A DNA stretch of 64,000 nucleotides. Origin: Opitutaceae bacterium. GTDB taxonomy: Bacteria > Verrucomicrobiota > Verrucomicrobiia > Opitutales > Opitutaceae. The notes below the pieces were generated by a model. It worked only from the letters and a program-made list of their open reading frames with translations, did not search any database and was not told the DNA's origin. Positions within the stretch are counted from its first letter, which is position 1. Each line of letters begins with the position of its first letter. Positions 54,872-64,000 of this stretch are shown here, in pieces. The stretch is taken from NCBI GenBank assembly GCA_030693515.1, contig JAUYAK010000057.1, positions 1 to 64,000 of the forward strand, given 5' to 3'. The position numbers were made by a program, and so were the translations under genes.

Positions 54872-57800
54872 ATGCCCTTCTTCACCTCCTCGGGAGCTGG
54901 CGGACGCCGGCTCGTGTTGGCCGTGCTAGCCGCCCTTGTGGCGTTGACGAACAGCCTGTCTGCGGCTGACGCCGATCCCATCACCGAGCATGAGCGAAAC
55001 CGGGGGTTCCGCGCCCGCACGCTCCTCGCCAAGCCCCGCGCCGATCTGGGCGCCGTGGAACGCGCCGAGGCCCGCGCAGCCCTCACGCTCGTCCGCAGCC
55101 ACCCGCGCCTCGGCGGCATCCGTGTGCTGGAGACCGACGGCTCCGAGGATGTGAAGGCGGTGGTCGATCGCCTGGCCGCCACCGGGCTCTATGACTATGT
55201 CGAGCCCGACTATATCCGCGAGGCCCGTATCACGCCCAACGATGCGCGTTTCGCGAGCGACCAGTGGTCGCTCAACAACACCGGGCAGTCCGGCGGAAAA
55301 TCCGGCGCCGACATCAAGGCTCTCGCCGCGTGGGATATCCAGCGTGAGGCGCCGGATGTCATCATCGCGGTGATCGACAGCGGGCTCAACTACAGCCACG
55401 AGGACATCATCTCCAATCTCTGGTTCAATCGCGCCGAGCTCGAAGGCCGCACCGGCGCGGACGATGACAACAACGGCTACCTGGACGACGCCTTCGGCAT
55501 CAATGTGACCGTCCCGCGGACTTCACCGCTCGCCGGCGATCCGTTCGACAACAACGGCCACGGCACCCACGTTGCCGGCATCATCGCCGCCAGCGGCAAC
55601 AACGGCAAGGGGATCGCCGGCATCGCATGGAAGGCGCAGATCATGCCGCTCAAGTTTCTCGGCACGAGCGGCTCCGGATCGGTCTCCGGCTCGATTGCCT
55701 GCCTGGACTACGCGATCGCGAAGCAGGCCCAGATCATCAACGGCAGCTATGGCTCCACGACCTTCTCGCAAGCGGAGTTCGAGGCGCTGCGGCGGGTGCG
55801 CGACGCCGGCATCATCTTCGTCGCCTCCGCCGGCAACGACAGCCAGGAGATCACCGACCTGCCCGAGTATCCCGCCGCCTACGCGCTCGACAACATCGTC
55901 GCGGTCGCGTCCACGACCCGGCAGGACCGGCTTGCGAGCTATTCCACGTTTGGCTCCGGCCTCGTCGAGCTTGCGGCGCCGGGCTCCTCCATTCTCTCCC
56001 TCGGCATATCCGGCACCACCACCTATGCGGTGAAGAGCGGCACATCGATGGCGGCGCCGCATGTCTCCGGTGCGCTCGCGCTCCTGAAGCAGAAATTCCC
56101 CGGCGACAGCTACCGCGCCTTGATCAACCGCCTGCTTGGATCCGTCGATGTGCTGCCGGAACTCAACCACCGCGTCCACACCAACGGCCGCCTCAACCTG
56201 CTCGCGGCACTCTCTTCAACCAGCACCCGGCCCTTCAACGACGACTTCTCCCGCCGCGCCGTGATCACCGGGGAGTTCAACACCGTCCGCGGCTCCAACC
56301 AGCTCGCCACCCGCGAAGCCGGCGAGCCGGATCATGGCGTCGCAGGCTCCAACGGCTCGCTCTGGTGGTCGTGGACCGCCCCGGCATCCGCTGGCAAGGT
56401 CACGATCGGCACCGGTGGCAGCGGCCTCGATGCCGTGCTCGCGGTTTATTCGGGCTCCGGCGCCACGCCTACGCTTGCGGATCTCCGCCTCGTCGCGACC
56501 AACCATGCGCCCGGCTCCGCCGCGGCGGCGAGCAGCGTCACGTTTGATACCGTGCCCAGCGCCATCTACCACATCGCCGTCGCCGGCAAAGGCACCACCG
56601 AGGGCCTGATCACGTTTTCCCTCGTCTCGGTGCCCTTCAACGACGCCTTCGCCCAGGCCCGTGTCCTCATCGGCCCCGGTGTCGTCGTCACCGGCAACAA
56701 TGCCGGGGCCTCGGTCGAGCCGGGCGAGCCCAAGCCCCGCAGCGCCACCGGCCGCGCCATCGGCATCGACCGCTCGCTGTGGTATCGCTGGACCGCTCCG
56801 AGCAGCCGGCCCTACGAAATCTCCGCGACCAACGTCTCCACCGATCCCATCGTCACGCTCTACACCGGCACCACCCTCAACGCCTTGGCCGAGGTCGCGT
56901 TTGACGACGATGCGGGGCCCAATCTCGACAGCCTCGTCCGTTTCAACGCCATCGCCAATGTCACCTACTCCATCAAGGTCGACACCTCCTTCGGCCCGGG
57001 CGGCCGCTTCACGCTCAGCATCGCCGACGCCGCCTGGCAATACGTCACCGACGATGCGATCTACGCCAGCCCAGCGCTCGCGCCGGACGGCACTCTCTAC
57101 GTGGCCGACAGCTTTGGTCTGGTGCATGCCTTGAATCCCAACGGCACGCGCCGCTGGCGCTCGTTTAACGTCACCGGTTATGTCGACGGCGGGGCGATCG
57201 CCGTGGGCCAGGATGGGACCCTCTATGTCGGCGATGATCTCGGTTATCTTTACGCGCTCAACCCCGCCAACGGCGCCAGAAAATGGTCCTTCAATACCGG
57301 CGACTACGTGTGGGCCGCCCCCGCCATCGCGGCCGACGGCACGGTCTATGTGAAGTCCGACAACGGAAAACTCATCGCCCTCGATCCCGATGGAAAACAG
57401 AAGTGGATCTTCGCCGCGCCGGGTGACACCTACACCGCTCCCGTCATCGCGGCTGATGGCACAATCTACATCGTCGCCGGCGACGCGGCCGCACTTTGCG
57501 CCGTCAACCCCGCGGACGGCTCGCAAAAATGGAGCTTCCCCCTCGGGGCCACGGCCTACGCCACCCCCGCCTTGGGCGCAGACGGCACCATTTACCTCGG
57601 CAATTTCGACGGACGTTTTTTTGCCATCCGGCCCGACGGCTCCGAACGCTGGCAATTTGACACCCGCAGCCCGCTCTCGGGTTCGGCCGTCGTCGATGCC
57701 CGGGGCGTAGTCTATTTCGGCAGCTACGACACCAAGCTCTACGCGCTGGACGCCGCCACCGGAGCCAAACGCTGGGACTACGCCACCGGCGATCTCATCC

Positions 57801-59185
57801 GCTCCACCACGCCCGTCCTCGCGGACGACGGCACGATCTACATCGGCAGCGACGATGGCTTCGTCCACGCGCTGGATGGCGAGGGCCGGCTGCTTCGCAC
57901 CTATGCCACCTCCCAACCCATCTTGAGCGCGCCGCTCATCACCGCCGGACGGCTCATCGTCGCCTCCACCGATGGCAAGCTCTACGCCTTCGATACCGGC
58001 AATAACCTCGCCCGCGCGCCTTGGCCCATGCACGGCCAAAACCTTCGGCACACGGCGCGCCCCGGAGAAATCGCGGGCGTGCCCGTGATCTCTGCGCAAC
58101 CGGCCGCGCCGGTCAGCGCCACCGCCGGTTCCTCCGTCTCCATCCCCGCCCTCGCGGCGATCCCCGGCGGCGGCGCCCTCACCTACCAGTGGCTCCAGAA
58201 CGACGTCGCTCTCCCGGGCGCCACCTCGGCCATCCTCACGCTCCCCTCTGTGCAAGGCTCCAATTCCGGCGACTACCGCGTGATCGCGACCGGTCCCGGC
58301 GGCTCCGTGATCAGCCTGGCTACCACGCTGCGCGTCGCCGCGGCGACCGGCGCGACCGCGCGCTTGGTCAATCTTGCCGTGCGCACCGTGGCCGGCAGCG
58401 GTGATCGCGTGCTCTTCGTCGGCTTCGTGATCGGCGGCGCCGGCACCTCGGGAACGAAACCCCTCCTCCTCCGCGGTGTCGGCCCGGCGCTCGGAGCCTT
58501 CGGCGTGCCCGGCACACTCGCCGATCCGCGCCTGCAGGTTTTCTCCGGCACGAGCCTGCTTTCCGAAAATGACGACTGGGCGGGCGACGCGCGGGTCGCA
58601 GCCATCGCGCCGCAGGTCGGGGCGTTTCCCCTCGCGCCCGTGACAAGCAAGGATGCCGCGCTCGCGCCTGTCCTCACCGCGGGTGGCTACTCCGCGCAAA
58701 TCTCCGGCGTCGCCGGGGCGAGCGGCATCGTCCTCGCCGAGATCTACGATGCTTCCATCGCAGCCGATGCCGCCACCCCCCGGCTCATCAACGTCTCCGC
58801 CCGGACGCAGGTGGGCACCGGTGCCAACATCCTCATCGCTGGATTCGTCGTGGGCGGCACCGGCACGAAGCAGGTCCTCGTCCGCGCGATTGGCCCGACG
58901 CTCGCCGCCTTTGGCGTCCCCGGCACGCTGGCGGATCCGCGCCTGCAACTGTTCTCCGGCACCACCCCGATTCAGGAAAACGACAACTGGGGCGCCTCCC
59001 CCAACGCCGCGCAGATCGCCACGGTCTCCGCCTCCGTCGGCGCGTTTCCGCTTGCCCTCGAAAGCCGCGACGCCGTGCTCCTCCTCACGTTGCAACCCGG
59101 CAGCTACACCGCCCAGGTGAGCGGCATGGGTTCAGCCGCCGTCAACACCGGCATCGCCATCGTCGAGGTTTACGAGGTGCCATAG
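54872..59185 (+). CDS. Secreted subtilisin-like protease with PQQ-type propeller and Ig domains
   Basis: This 1437-residue exported S8 protease has a signal peptide (about 1-31), an inhibitor-like prodomain (45-115) and a catalytic domain with Asp169 (IIAVIDSGLNY), His230 (NNGHGTHVAG), Asn322 and Ser392 (KSGTSMAAPHVSG). Two PPC-like sandwiches follow (about 415-715), then an eight-bladed-type PQQ/BamB-like propeller (about 720-1064), an Ig domain (1068-1150) and two copies of the recurrent C-terminal module (1163-1294 and 1303-1437, ending VEVYEVP). Propeller plus protease suggests binding at the cell surface. ATG 54872 gives the signal peptide; the longer frame upstream is shadow. Confidence 0.92.
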   Translation: MPFFTSSGAGGRRLVLAVLAALVALTNSLSAADADPITEHERNRGFRARTLLAKPRADLGAVERAEARAALTLVRSHPRLGGIRVLETDGSEDVKAVVDRLAATGLYDYVEPDYIREARITPNDARFASDQWSLNNTGQSGGKSGADIKALAAWDIQREAPDVIIAVIDSGLNYSHEDIISNLWFNRAELEGRTGADDDNNGYLDDAFGINVTVPRTSPLAGDPFDNNGHGTHVAGIIAASGNNGKGIAGIAWKAQIMPLKFLGTSGSGSVSGSIACLDYAIAKQAQIINGSYGSTTFSQAEFEALRRVRDAGIIFVASAGNDSQEITDLPEYPAAYALDNIVAVASTTRQDRLASYSTFGSGLVELAAPGSSILSLGISGTTTYAVKSGTSMAAPHVSGALALLKQKFPGDSYRALINRLLGSVDVLPELNHRVHTNGRLNLLAALSSTSTRPFNDDFSRRAVITGEFNTVRGSNQLATREAGEPDHGVAGSNGSLWWSWTAPASAGKVTIGTGGSGLDAVLAVYSGSGATPTLADLRLVATNHAPGSAAAASSVTFDTVPSAIYHIAVAGKGTTEGLITFSLVSVPFNDAFAQARVLIGPGVVVTGNNAGASVEPGEPKPRSATGRAIGIDRSLWYRWTAPSSRPYEISATNVSTDPIVTLYTGTTLNALAEVAFDDDAGPNLDSLVRFNAIANVTYSIKVDTSFGPGGRFTLSIADAAWQYVTDDAIYASPALAPDGTLYVADSFGLVHALNPNGTRRWRSFNVTGYVDGGAIAVGQDGTLYVGDDLGYLYALNPANGARKWSFNTGDYVWAAPAIAADGTVYVKSDNGKLIALDPDGKQKWIFAAPGDTYTAPVIAADGTIYIVAGDAAALCAVNPADGSQKWSFPLGATAYATPALGADGTIYLGNFDGRFFAIRPDGSERWQFDTRSPLSGSAVVDARGVVYFGSYDTKLYALDAATGAKRWDYATGDLIRSTTPVLADDGTIYIGSDDGFVHALDGEGRLLRTYATSQPILSAPLITAGRLIVASTDGKLYAFDTGNNLARAPWPMHGQNLRHTARPGEIAGVPVISAQPAAPVSATAGSSVSIPALAAIPGGGALTYQWLQNDVALPGATSAILTLPSVQGSNSGDYRVIATGPGGSVISLATTLRVAAATGATARLVNLAVRTVAGSGDRVLFVGFVIGGAGTSGTKPLLLRGVGPALGAFGVPGTLADPRLQVFSGTSLLSENDDWAGDARVAAIAPQVGAFPLAPVTSKDAALAPVLTAGGYSAQISGVAGASGIVLAEIYDASIAADAATPRLINVSARTQVGTGANILIAGFVVGGTGTKQVLVRAIGPTLAAFGVPGTLADPRLQLFSGTTPIQENDNWGASPNAAQIATVSASVGAFPLALESRDAVLLLTLQPGSYTAQVSGMGSAAVNTGIAIVEVYEVP

Positions 59186-59691
59186 GCCCTGCCGCCTCGT
59201 TTTACTGCGAGCGCGAACTTGCGCGCGACTCACCCGCACCGCAGTTGCGCACAAGCTCGCTCGCATAAATCGGAAGTGCGCACGCTCCGCTTCCGCCCCT
59301 CAGAAGATCAAGGGCATATGCCCCGATTACTTCCAGGCTCCTCCTCGTCCTCGCCTGAGCCGGCCTCGCGAGAGCCCTCCCGTGTGCCGAAGTGCTGCCC
59401 GGACCAATCGAATGCCCCGGCCGGCCGTCGCCCAACGCGGTGCGGCTACGGCGCTCCGCAAACATCTGCAACCAAGTGTGCCTTGATCCGCTGGTGGTCG
59501 TGTTGCTGGTCCTCGTGCCAGCCTATCCGAAAGAGCAAATCCGCGAAGTCTTGGCCGAGCGTCTGGCCGCTCCAGCCATATAGGTTGATTCGCTACTAGT
59601 ATCCCGCCGGCCTGATCGCAGGCTGGCCTTCGACTAGGGGGCGGGTAACAAGCAACTCGGCACCGCGTCTCACCCAGACCCGCACTCCTCC
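59186..59691. other. Intergenic region of about 500 bases without a recognisable gene
   Basis: It begins with a degenerate REP pair (59205-59266). A short frame (about 59392-59583) ends YPKEQIREVLAERLAAPAI and might be a remnant, but I recognise no family. No strong promoter or terminator is evident; the next gene starts at 59692. Confidence 0.45.
59205..59266. repeat. Degenerate REP-like pair, GTGGGAGCGA family
   Basis: The left arm (GCGAGCGCGAACTTGC) and right arm (GCACAAGCTCGCTCGC) keep the family core but have lost the GTGG heads. It lies about 19 bases after the protease stop. Confidence 0.55.
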
Positions 59692-62517
59692 ATGCACCTC
59701 CCTCTGCTCTCCTTCGGCTCTGCCACGCCTCTCCTGCGCGCCGTTCGCCTGTGGTCATTGCTTCCCCTGGTGCACGCCTGCGCCTTGGCCCAGGGTGGTG
59801 TGCGTCCGGGTGACGGTGGTGGTGGCGGTGTGGTCATCCCGCCCGGGGGAGGAGGAGGCGGTGGCGGAGTGGTCGTCCCACCTGGCGGCGGGGGCGGCGG
59901 CGGGATCATCAATCCAGGCGGCGGGGGCGGCGCGGCGACCGGCCTGCGAATCGTCACCGACACGGGCATCCTCGCCGGCGCAGCCTCGCAGGCCACGATT
60001 GTCGTGCCCAACACTGCCGGCCAAGGCGGCACGCCCACTGCGCAAAGCAGCACCTACCAATGGACCATCAGCGGCGGCCGCTTCACGAGCGGCACCACCG
60101 CGCAGCTCGTCACCTTTATCGCCGACACCGCCGGCACGGTTTCGCTCAACGTCGTCGTGTCCAGCGCCGGTGCCGCCCAGAGCACTTCGATCGACGTGGC
60201 CGTGATCTCGCCCGCCTTGGCGGGGGCCATCTCAGCCGCCGCCACCATCGTGACCAACACCACGACCGGCACCCTCACCGCGAGCGTGCCCGCGGCGGTC
60301 GGCAACGATCGCACCTTCCGCTGGACCGTGGCCGGCAACGCCGCCGCGATCACCGCGGGCCAGGGCACCAACACCGTCACCGTCCGCCCCGGCCAACCCG
60401 GCCTGCTCGAGGTGATTTGCGATGTGAACCTGCAGCAGCTCGCCACCGTCAACCTCCGCTCGTTCGTCGTGGTGGCGGGCAGCGGGGCACCCGCGCCCGT
60501 GACGGTCTCCGGCGGCACCGGCAGCGGCACCTACCCCGCGGGCTCCCGTATTGATGTGGCGGCCCTGCCACCCGGGCCCGGCCAAGTCTTCGATCGCTGG
60601 ACGGGCGACACCGCCATGCTGGGTGCCGCCGCCATCTCACCGTTGCTTCCGCAGGCCGTCATCACGGTGCCCGCCGCCGGGGGCACACTCACGGCCACCT
60701 ACAGGCCCGCCCCGGCCTGGACGCCCACGGTCGTCACCGGCTTCAACCCGCTCACCCAGGCCAGCCCCTCCGGCACGACCCTCACCTACCACCTCCCCGC
60801 CGATGCGCAGGGACTCGTCTTCCTCCTGCACGAGGGCGGCGGCAGCGGCGCCGATTGGTTCACCCTGCCCGAGCCCGCCTTGTTGGTGCGCGACCTCGTG
60901 GCCGCCGGCTACGGCGTCGCCGCGCTCAGCTCCGCGAACCGCAACACCGGCGCCTGGTCGCAACAGGCTGCGCTCGCGAACAACGCCGACGCCGCCACGC
61001 ACGTCGCGGCCCTCGACCGCTTCGCGCGCGACCACGGGTTCGCCGCGACCAAGCCCGTCTTCTTCCTCGGCCTGGCCGCCGGCGGCGACGCCGCGCTCCG
61101 CTACGCCGACCTGCTCGCCACCGCCGCCACGCCACGCAACGTCAAAGGCGCGGTCCTCTACGGCGCCACCGGCGGGGGCACCCTCGCGGTCACGTCGCGG
61201 GTTCCCCAGTTCTTCGCCATCGCCTCACACGACGAAGTGCTCGGTCCCACCGGCAACGCCGAGATCCGAGCCAACAACCAACTCCTCACCGGTCGCGGCA
61301 TCGCCACCGGGCTCGTCAACAACCCCACCACCCCCGTCAACGCCGGCCGCCTCCGCATGCTCGCGGTCACAAATCCCGCTTTCACCGCGGCGGACGCGCA
61401 GGCCGTTTACACCGCGATCAAGTCCGCCGCGCTCGTGGATGCGAACGACTACCCCAAGGGCGTGGCCACCGTGGACGCCGTGCGCGCCGCGCTGCCCGCC
61501 ACCTACCAACCCCGCGCCGTCGAGGTGCAGACCCAGCTCGCCGTCGGCTACGGCGGGCGCGAGTTCTATGCGTCCGCCAATCCGCGCGTAATCAACTTCC
61601 TCAACGCCCGTGCCGCCGACAATCCCGTGCCTGCGCCCGGCCGCCTCATCAACCTCTCCACCCGTTCCCGCGTCGCTTTTCTCGGCGATAGTTTTGCGCT
61701 CGGCTTCAGCATCAGCGGCACCCAGCGAGCCACCCTCCTCATCCGTGGCATCGGCCCCGCGCTCGCGCGCTTCGGCGTGCCCGGCGCGCTGAGCACCGCC
61801 CGGCTCGAACTCTACCGCGGCAGCTCCGTCATCGCTTCCAACGACGGCTGGGACCTCCCCGGTGGCGCCACCACGCCCGCCCAGATGATCGCGGCCGCGG
61901 CCTCCGTCGGTGCGTTTCCGCTCACCGCCGGCGACCTCGACACCGCCCTGCTCGTGCAACTCGACCCCGGCACCTACTCCGCCACCATCAAGGGCCTCAA
62001 CGGCGCCACCGGCGAAGTCCTCGCCGAAATCTACGATGTGAGCCGCAACGCCACCCGCCTCACCAATCTCTCCACTCTCGCCCGCATCAATAACGAGGGC
62101 GACACCCTCGTTCCCGGCATTGTGATCGCGGGCAATAATCCGCGTGCCCTCGTGATTCGCGCGGTCGCCCAGGGTCTCGTCGATTTTGGCCTGCCGGCCA
62201 CGAGCCTGCTCGGCGACGCCCGAATTTCCGTGCTAACCAACGTGCAGAATGCCGGTCAGACCGTCACGCAGACGGTGGCCACCAATAACAATTGGGCGCA
62301 GGCTGGCGCCGCCGCGCTCAATGCCGCCTTCCCCGCCGTCGGCGCCTTTCCGCTCCGGACGGCATCCGACGCCGCGCTGCTCGAAGCCCTCGCCCCCGGC
62401 GCGTATTCGCTTCGGGCCGACGCCGCCCCGAGTGTCAACGGTCCCAACGGCCAGCCCCCCGCGGTCCTCCCCAATTTGACCGGCTCTGTGCTCGTCGACG
62501 TTTACGAGCTGCCCTAG
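59692..62517 (+). CDS. Large secreted protein: Gly-rich, Ig-like, esterase-like and C-terminal modules
   Basis: This 941-residue exported protein has a signal peptide (about 1-34), a glycine-rich stalk (36-80), Ig-like and InlB-B-repeat-like domains (about 83-345), an alpha/beta-hydrolase-like domain (about 345-640) and two C-terminal modules (about 650-784 and 787-941, ending VDVYELP). In the hydrolase domain, VFLLHEGGG resembles the oxyanion loop, but the nucleophile elbow is GLAAG where esterases have GxSxG, so Ser is replaced by Ala (codon 61075-61077). It is probably a binding or structural protein. It follows the S8 protease gene and shares its C-terminal module. Confidence 0.82.
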   Translation: MHLPLLSFGSATPLLRAVRLWSLLPLVHACALAQGGVRPGDGGGGGVVIPPGGGGGGGGVVVPPGGGGGGGIINPGGGGGAATGLRIVTDTGILAGAASQATIVVPNTAGQGGTPTAQSSTYQWTISGGRFTSGTTAQLVTFIADTAGTVSLNVVVSSAGAAQSTSIDVAVISPALAGAISAAATIVTNTTTGTLTASVPAAVGNDRTFRWTVAGNAAAITAGQGTNTVTVRPGQPGLLEVICDVNLQQLATVNLRSFVVVAGSGAPAPVTVSGGTGSGTYPAGSRIDVAALPPGPGQVFDRWTGDTAMLGAAAISPLLPQAVITVPAAGGTLTATYRPAPAWTPTVVTGFNPLTQASPSGTTLTYHLPADAQGLVFLLHEGGGSGADWFTLPEPALLVRDLVAAGYGVAALSSANRNTGAWSQQAALANNADAATHVAALDRFARDHGFAATKPVFFLGLAAGGDAALRYADLLATAATPRNVKGAVLYGATGGGTLAVTSRVPQFFAIASHDEVLGPTGNAEIRANNQLLTGRGIATGLVNNPTTPVNAGRLRMLAVTNPAFTAADAQAVYTAIKSAALVDANDYPKGVATVDAVRAALPATYQPRAVEVQTQLAVGYGGREFYASANPRVINFLNARAADNPVPAPGRLINLSTRSRVAFLGDSFALGFSISGTQRATLLIRGIGPALARFGVPGALSTARLELYRGSSVIASNDGWDLPGGATTPAQMIAAAASVGAFPLTAGDLDTALLVQLDPGTYSATIKGLNGATGEVLAEIYDVSRNATRLTNLSTLARINNEGDTLVPGIVIAGNNPRALVIRAVAQGLVDFGLPATSLLGDARISVLTNVQNAGQTVTQTVATNNNWAQAGAAALNAAFPAVGAFPLRTASDAALLEALAPGAYSLRADAAPSVNGPNGQPPAVLPNLTGSVLVDVYELP
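59805..59938 (+). repeat. Glycine-codon tandem repeat
   Basis: GG-rich DNA encodes three imperfect units of five to eight Gly followed by V/I-V/I-x-PP/NP. It forms the flexible stalk after the signal peptide, and is prone to slippage. Confidence 0.75.
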
Positions 62518-62549
62518 CCCAAGTCGCGGAAACGATTCCGCCCGCCAGC

Positions 62550-63227
62550 CTACTTCTTCTCCGCGGCCTTAGGCATGGCGCCGACCTTGATTGACCCGGT
62601 GGCTCGATCGAGCTCGACCGCCAAGGTGTGAGTGCGGCCTGCCACCAGCGGGGCCGAGGCGCCACCCGCCGGTTCAAACTCGGCCGTGCCTCGCAGCAGT
62701 TCAACGGTGCAGACCCCAAGGCCAAATTCGGACATCGTGATCGCCATGCGCACCGCGCCATCGCTGATTTTCACCATCCCGGCCGCCAGCGTGACCGTGA
62801 ACGTCGAGCCGCGGGCCACCCGCAGCGGCTTCACCTCGAGCGCGATATCGCCGCGCAAGAGCCGCAGCCGCGTGCGCGAGATCGTCGGCTCGGCCTTGAG
62901 TTCGGCAAACTTCGAGGCGCTCGTGGCCGGTGCCTGCCCAAACTCCTCGATCTCCAGCTCTGCGTCGGAACCGAGCTGCACGGCCGCCCCGTTGGAGAAA
63001 TGCAGTGTAGCCATTGAGCGTCGCTCCGTCGCCACCGTCGCGCCCACGCGCACCCGATCGTCGGCCGTCAGGGCCTTGCGCTGGCCGTCCGCGACCAGCA
63101 CCAGCCGCCCCGCGACGTCGGCCACCGTTACGGTGCCGGGGCGCGGCAGCTCCGGCTCCTGCGCCCAGGCCGCCGCCAGATGCATCACGCCTGCGGTCAA
63201 GCCCACCGCGCATCGCCACGTTTTCAT
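62550..63227 (-). CDS. Exported FecR-domain protein
   Basis: This 225-residue protein has a signal peptide (about 1-22) and a FecR-type beta domain: LTADDRVRVGATVATERRSMATLHFSNGAAVQLGSDAELEI is the standard core (about residues 48-88), with a later TRLRLLRGDIALEV. Unlike classical FecR it has no N-terminal anti-sigma helix before the signal, so it is a periplasmic FecR-domain protein rather than a sigma regulator. It lies 61 bases after the TonB receptor on the same strand, so they may share a transcript. Confidence 0.8.
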   Translation of the reverse strand: MKTWRCAVGLTAGVMHLAAAWAQEPELPRPGTVTVADVAGRLVLVADGQRKALTADDRVRVGATVATERRSMATLHFSNGAAVQLGSDAELEIEEFGQAPATSASKFAELKAEPTISRTRLRLLRGDIALEVKPLRVARGSTFTVTLAAGMVKISDGAVRMAITMSEFGLGVCTVELLRGTAEFEPAGGASAPLVAGRTHTLAVELDRATGSIKVGAMPKAAEKK

Positions 63228-63288
63228 GCCGTCGGCGTAAACGCGGCCGCGCACCGGGCAAGCTTCTTTCTTACCCGGCGTGCGCGCC

Positions 63289-64000
63289 TTACCACACGCT
63301 CTTCACACCGAAGGTCCAGTTGGTGCCGTTGACCTCGGTGAACTGCACCGCGGGCGCGTTGGCCCCCACCTGCTCCATGATCAGGTAGGGTTCGTTGAAA
63401 ATATTGCGCGCCGACAAGAAGAAGCTGATCCGACTCGTGAGACGATAGCCGCCGCCGATGTCGAGGTTGGCGCGGTGCCGGTAAAAGCGGGGCGTCGTGG
63501 CCGAGATGTTGCTGGGGAAGTTGTCGCGCCAGTTGAGGTTCGTGTAGACGTTGACCTTCCGATACGCGTAGCTGAGCCCGGCGTTCACCGAGTGCGGGAT
63601 CATGTTCACGCGGCGGATGCTCGCGTAGCTCCGCGTGTAGCTGGCGCGGACGTTGAGGCCCTTGAAGGGCTGCGGCAGGAACGAGAGGCTCTGGCTATAT
63701 TCCAGCTCCATGCCGCGCACCGTCACATCGTTCGCGCTCGGGGTCGTCGTGATGAAGGTGTAGTTGGAGAGATCGAGTTCGCCGCGGTAGCCGTATTCCT
63801 GCGCGGTGAGGTTGTTGGTGATGAAGAGGCCGCGCACGTTGTTCTGATAGACATTGGCCGCGAGGATGCCGACCGGCTCGAAATAGTAGGCGAGCCGCGC
63901 GGCGAAATTCCGTGATGTCTCGGGCTTCAGCCCGGGATTGGGCAGCCGCACCGTGAGGGCCTCGTCGTTGATGTCCCATACGCCGGACACATCGCGGAAA
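63289..64000 (-). CDS. TonB-dependent outer-membrane receptor, C-terminal part
   Basis: This is the last 237 or so residues of a TonB-dependent receptor; the front lies beyond the window. Beta-barrel strands alternate in the usual way, with LPNPGLKPETSRNFAARLAYYF, FLSARNIFNEPYLI and the final strand ending GVKSVW with an aromatic residue for BAM recognition. The type resembles SusC-like or Opitutaceae carbohydrate receptors; the ligand is unknown. FecR-domain gene follows. Confidence 0.9.
   Translation of the reverse strand, partial: FRDVSGVWDINDEALTVRLPNPGLKPETSRNFAARLAYYFEPVGILAANVYQNNVRGLFITNNLTAQEYGYRGELDLSNYTFITTTPSANDVTVRGMELEYSQSLSFLPQPFKGLNVRASYTRSYASIRRVNMIPHSVNAGLSYAYRKVNVYTNLNWRDNFPSNISATTPRFYRHRANLDIGGGYRLTSRISFFLSARNIFNEPYLIMEQVGANAPAVQFTEVNGTNWTFGVKSVW

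Noticed and set aside
56216-59095. Very long minus-strand frame opposite the S8 protease
   Set aside because: Same shadow effect; no signal peptide, no domain, and the plus-strand protein is clear.
59219-59599. Plus-strand frame between the two large secreted genes
   Set aside because: Its first part is the degenerate REP, with no domain or credible start.
59805-59938. CRISPR-like repetition
   Set aside because: Units are Gly codons in an exported protein, with no conserved repeat or spacers.

Overview
The window reads as chromosome of a GC-rich, Gram-negative, polysaccharide-degrading bacterium. The best fit is Verrucomicrobiota of the Opitutaceae type. This is inferred from protein style: a GH106-like glycosidase, two sulfatases, Tat-exported NHL and NIPSNAP proteins, a TonB receptor with a FecR-like partner, and a recurrent C-terminal module ending in VYE(V/L)P. 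I see no rRNA, tRNA, CRISPR array or prophage, so the lineage cannot be fixed from marker genes.

Layout. 1-3181 is an accessory patch: the right part of an IS3-family element, then a lower-GC pair made of a six-unit zinc-ribbon protein and an RX4H HEPN protein. 3483-9742 holds a secreted GH106-like enzyme, a CorC/HlyC-type membrane protein and HtpG. 9764-10480 is a VapBC module with two operator palindromes. 10498-14576 (minus) holds an NTF2-like protein, a DUF2062 protein, a CHASE2 adenylate cyclase and a lysozyme-like protein. 14832-26402 holds a SNF2 helicase, a three-gene sugar-acid operon (SDR, 2-keto-3-deoxy acid dehydratase-like FAH protein, ketoglutarate-semialdehyde dehydrogenase), two methyltransferases, a flavin reductase-like protein, an octaheme TPR lipoprotein and an SDR. 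27244-30217 (minus) is a complete D-glucarate operon in the order garR, garL, gudD. 30367-43792 holds NIPSNAP, DUF3300, a DUF3516 helicase, an NHL protein, a redoxin-sulfatase-sulfatase operon, aminopeptidase P, small envelope proteins and TatC. 44010-54779 is the conserved housekeeping string HIT, PhoH, 7TM-HD (PgpH), YbeY, DUF502, RecO, then a RecB-nuclease/XPD-type helicase; it is interrupted by toxin-antitoxin genes and by a secreted Ig protein. 54872-64000 holds two very large secreted proteins, a FecR-domain protein and the end of a TonB receptor.

How the parts fit together. The two sugar-acid clusters would feed 2-oxoglutarate (dioxovalerate route) and pyruvate plus glycerate (glucarate route). 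That suits an organism taking up uronates, pectin-like polymers or sulfated, rhamnose-rich polymers through outer-membrane receptors and exported hydrolases.

The most unusual signal is a dispersed set of palindromic repeats whose arms begin GTAG or GTGG, the head typical of REP elements mobilised by RAYT (TnpA-REP) enzymes. At least six sequence families occur. Seven intergenic sites lie 0-19 bases after a stop codon, and one of these supplies the stop codon. Three further palindromes lie inside helicase genes without breaking the reading frame. Other points of note are a sulfatase that has lost the metal-binding half of its active site, an esterase-like protein with Ala in place of the nucleophilic Ser, a GH106-like gene with a low-GC internal patch, and a zinc-ribbon/HEPN pair that may be one frameshifted gene.
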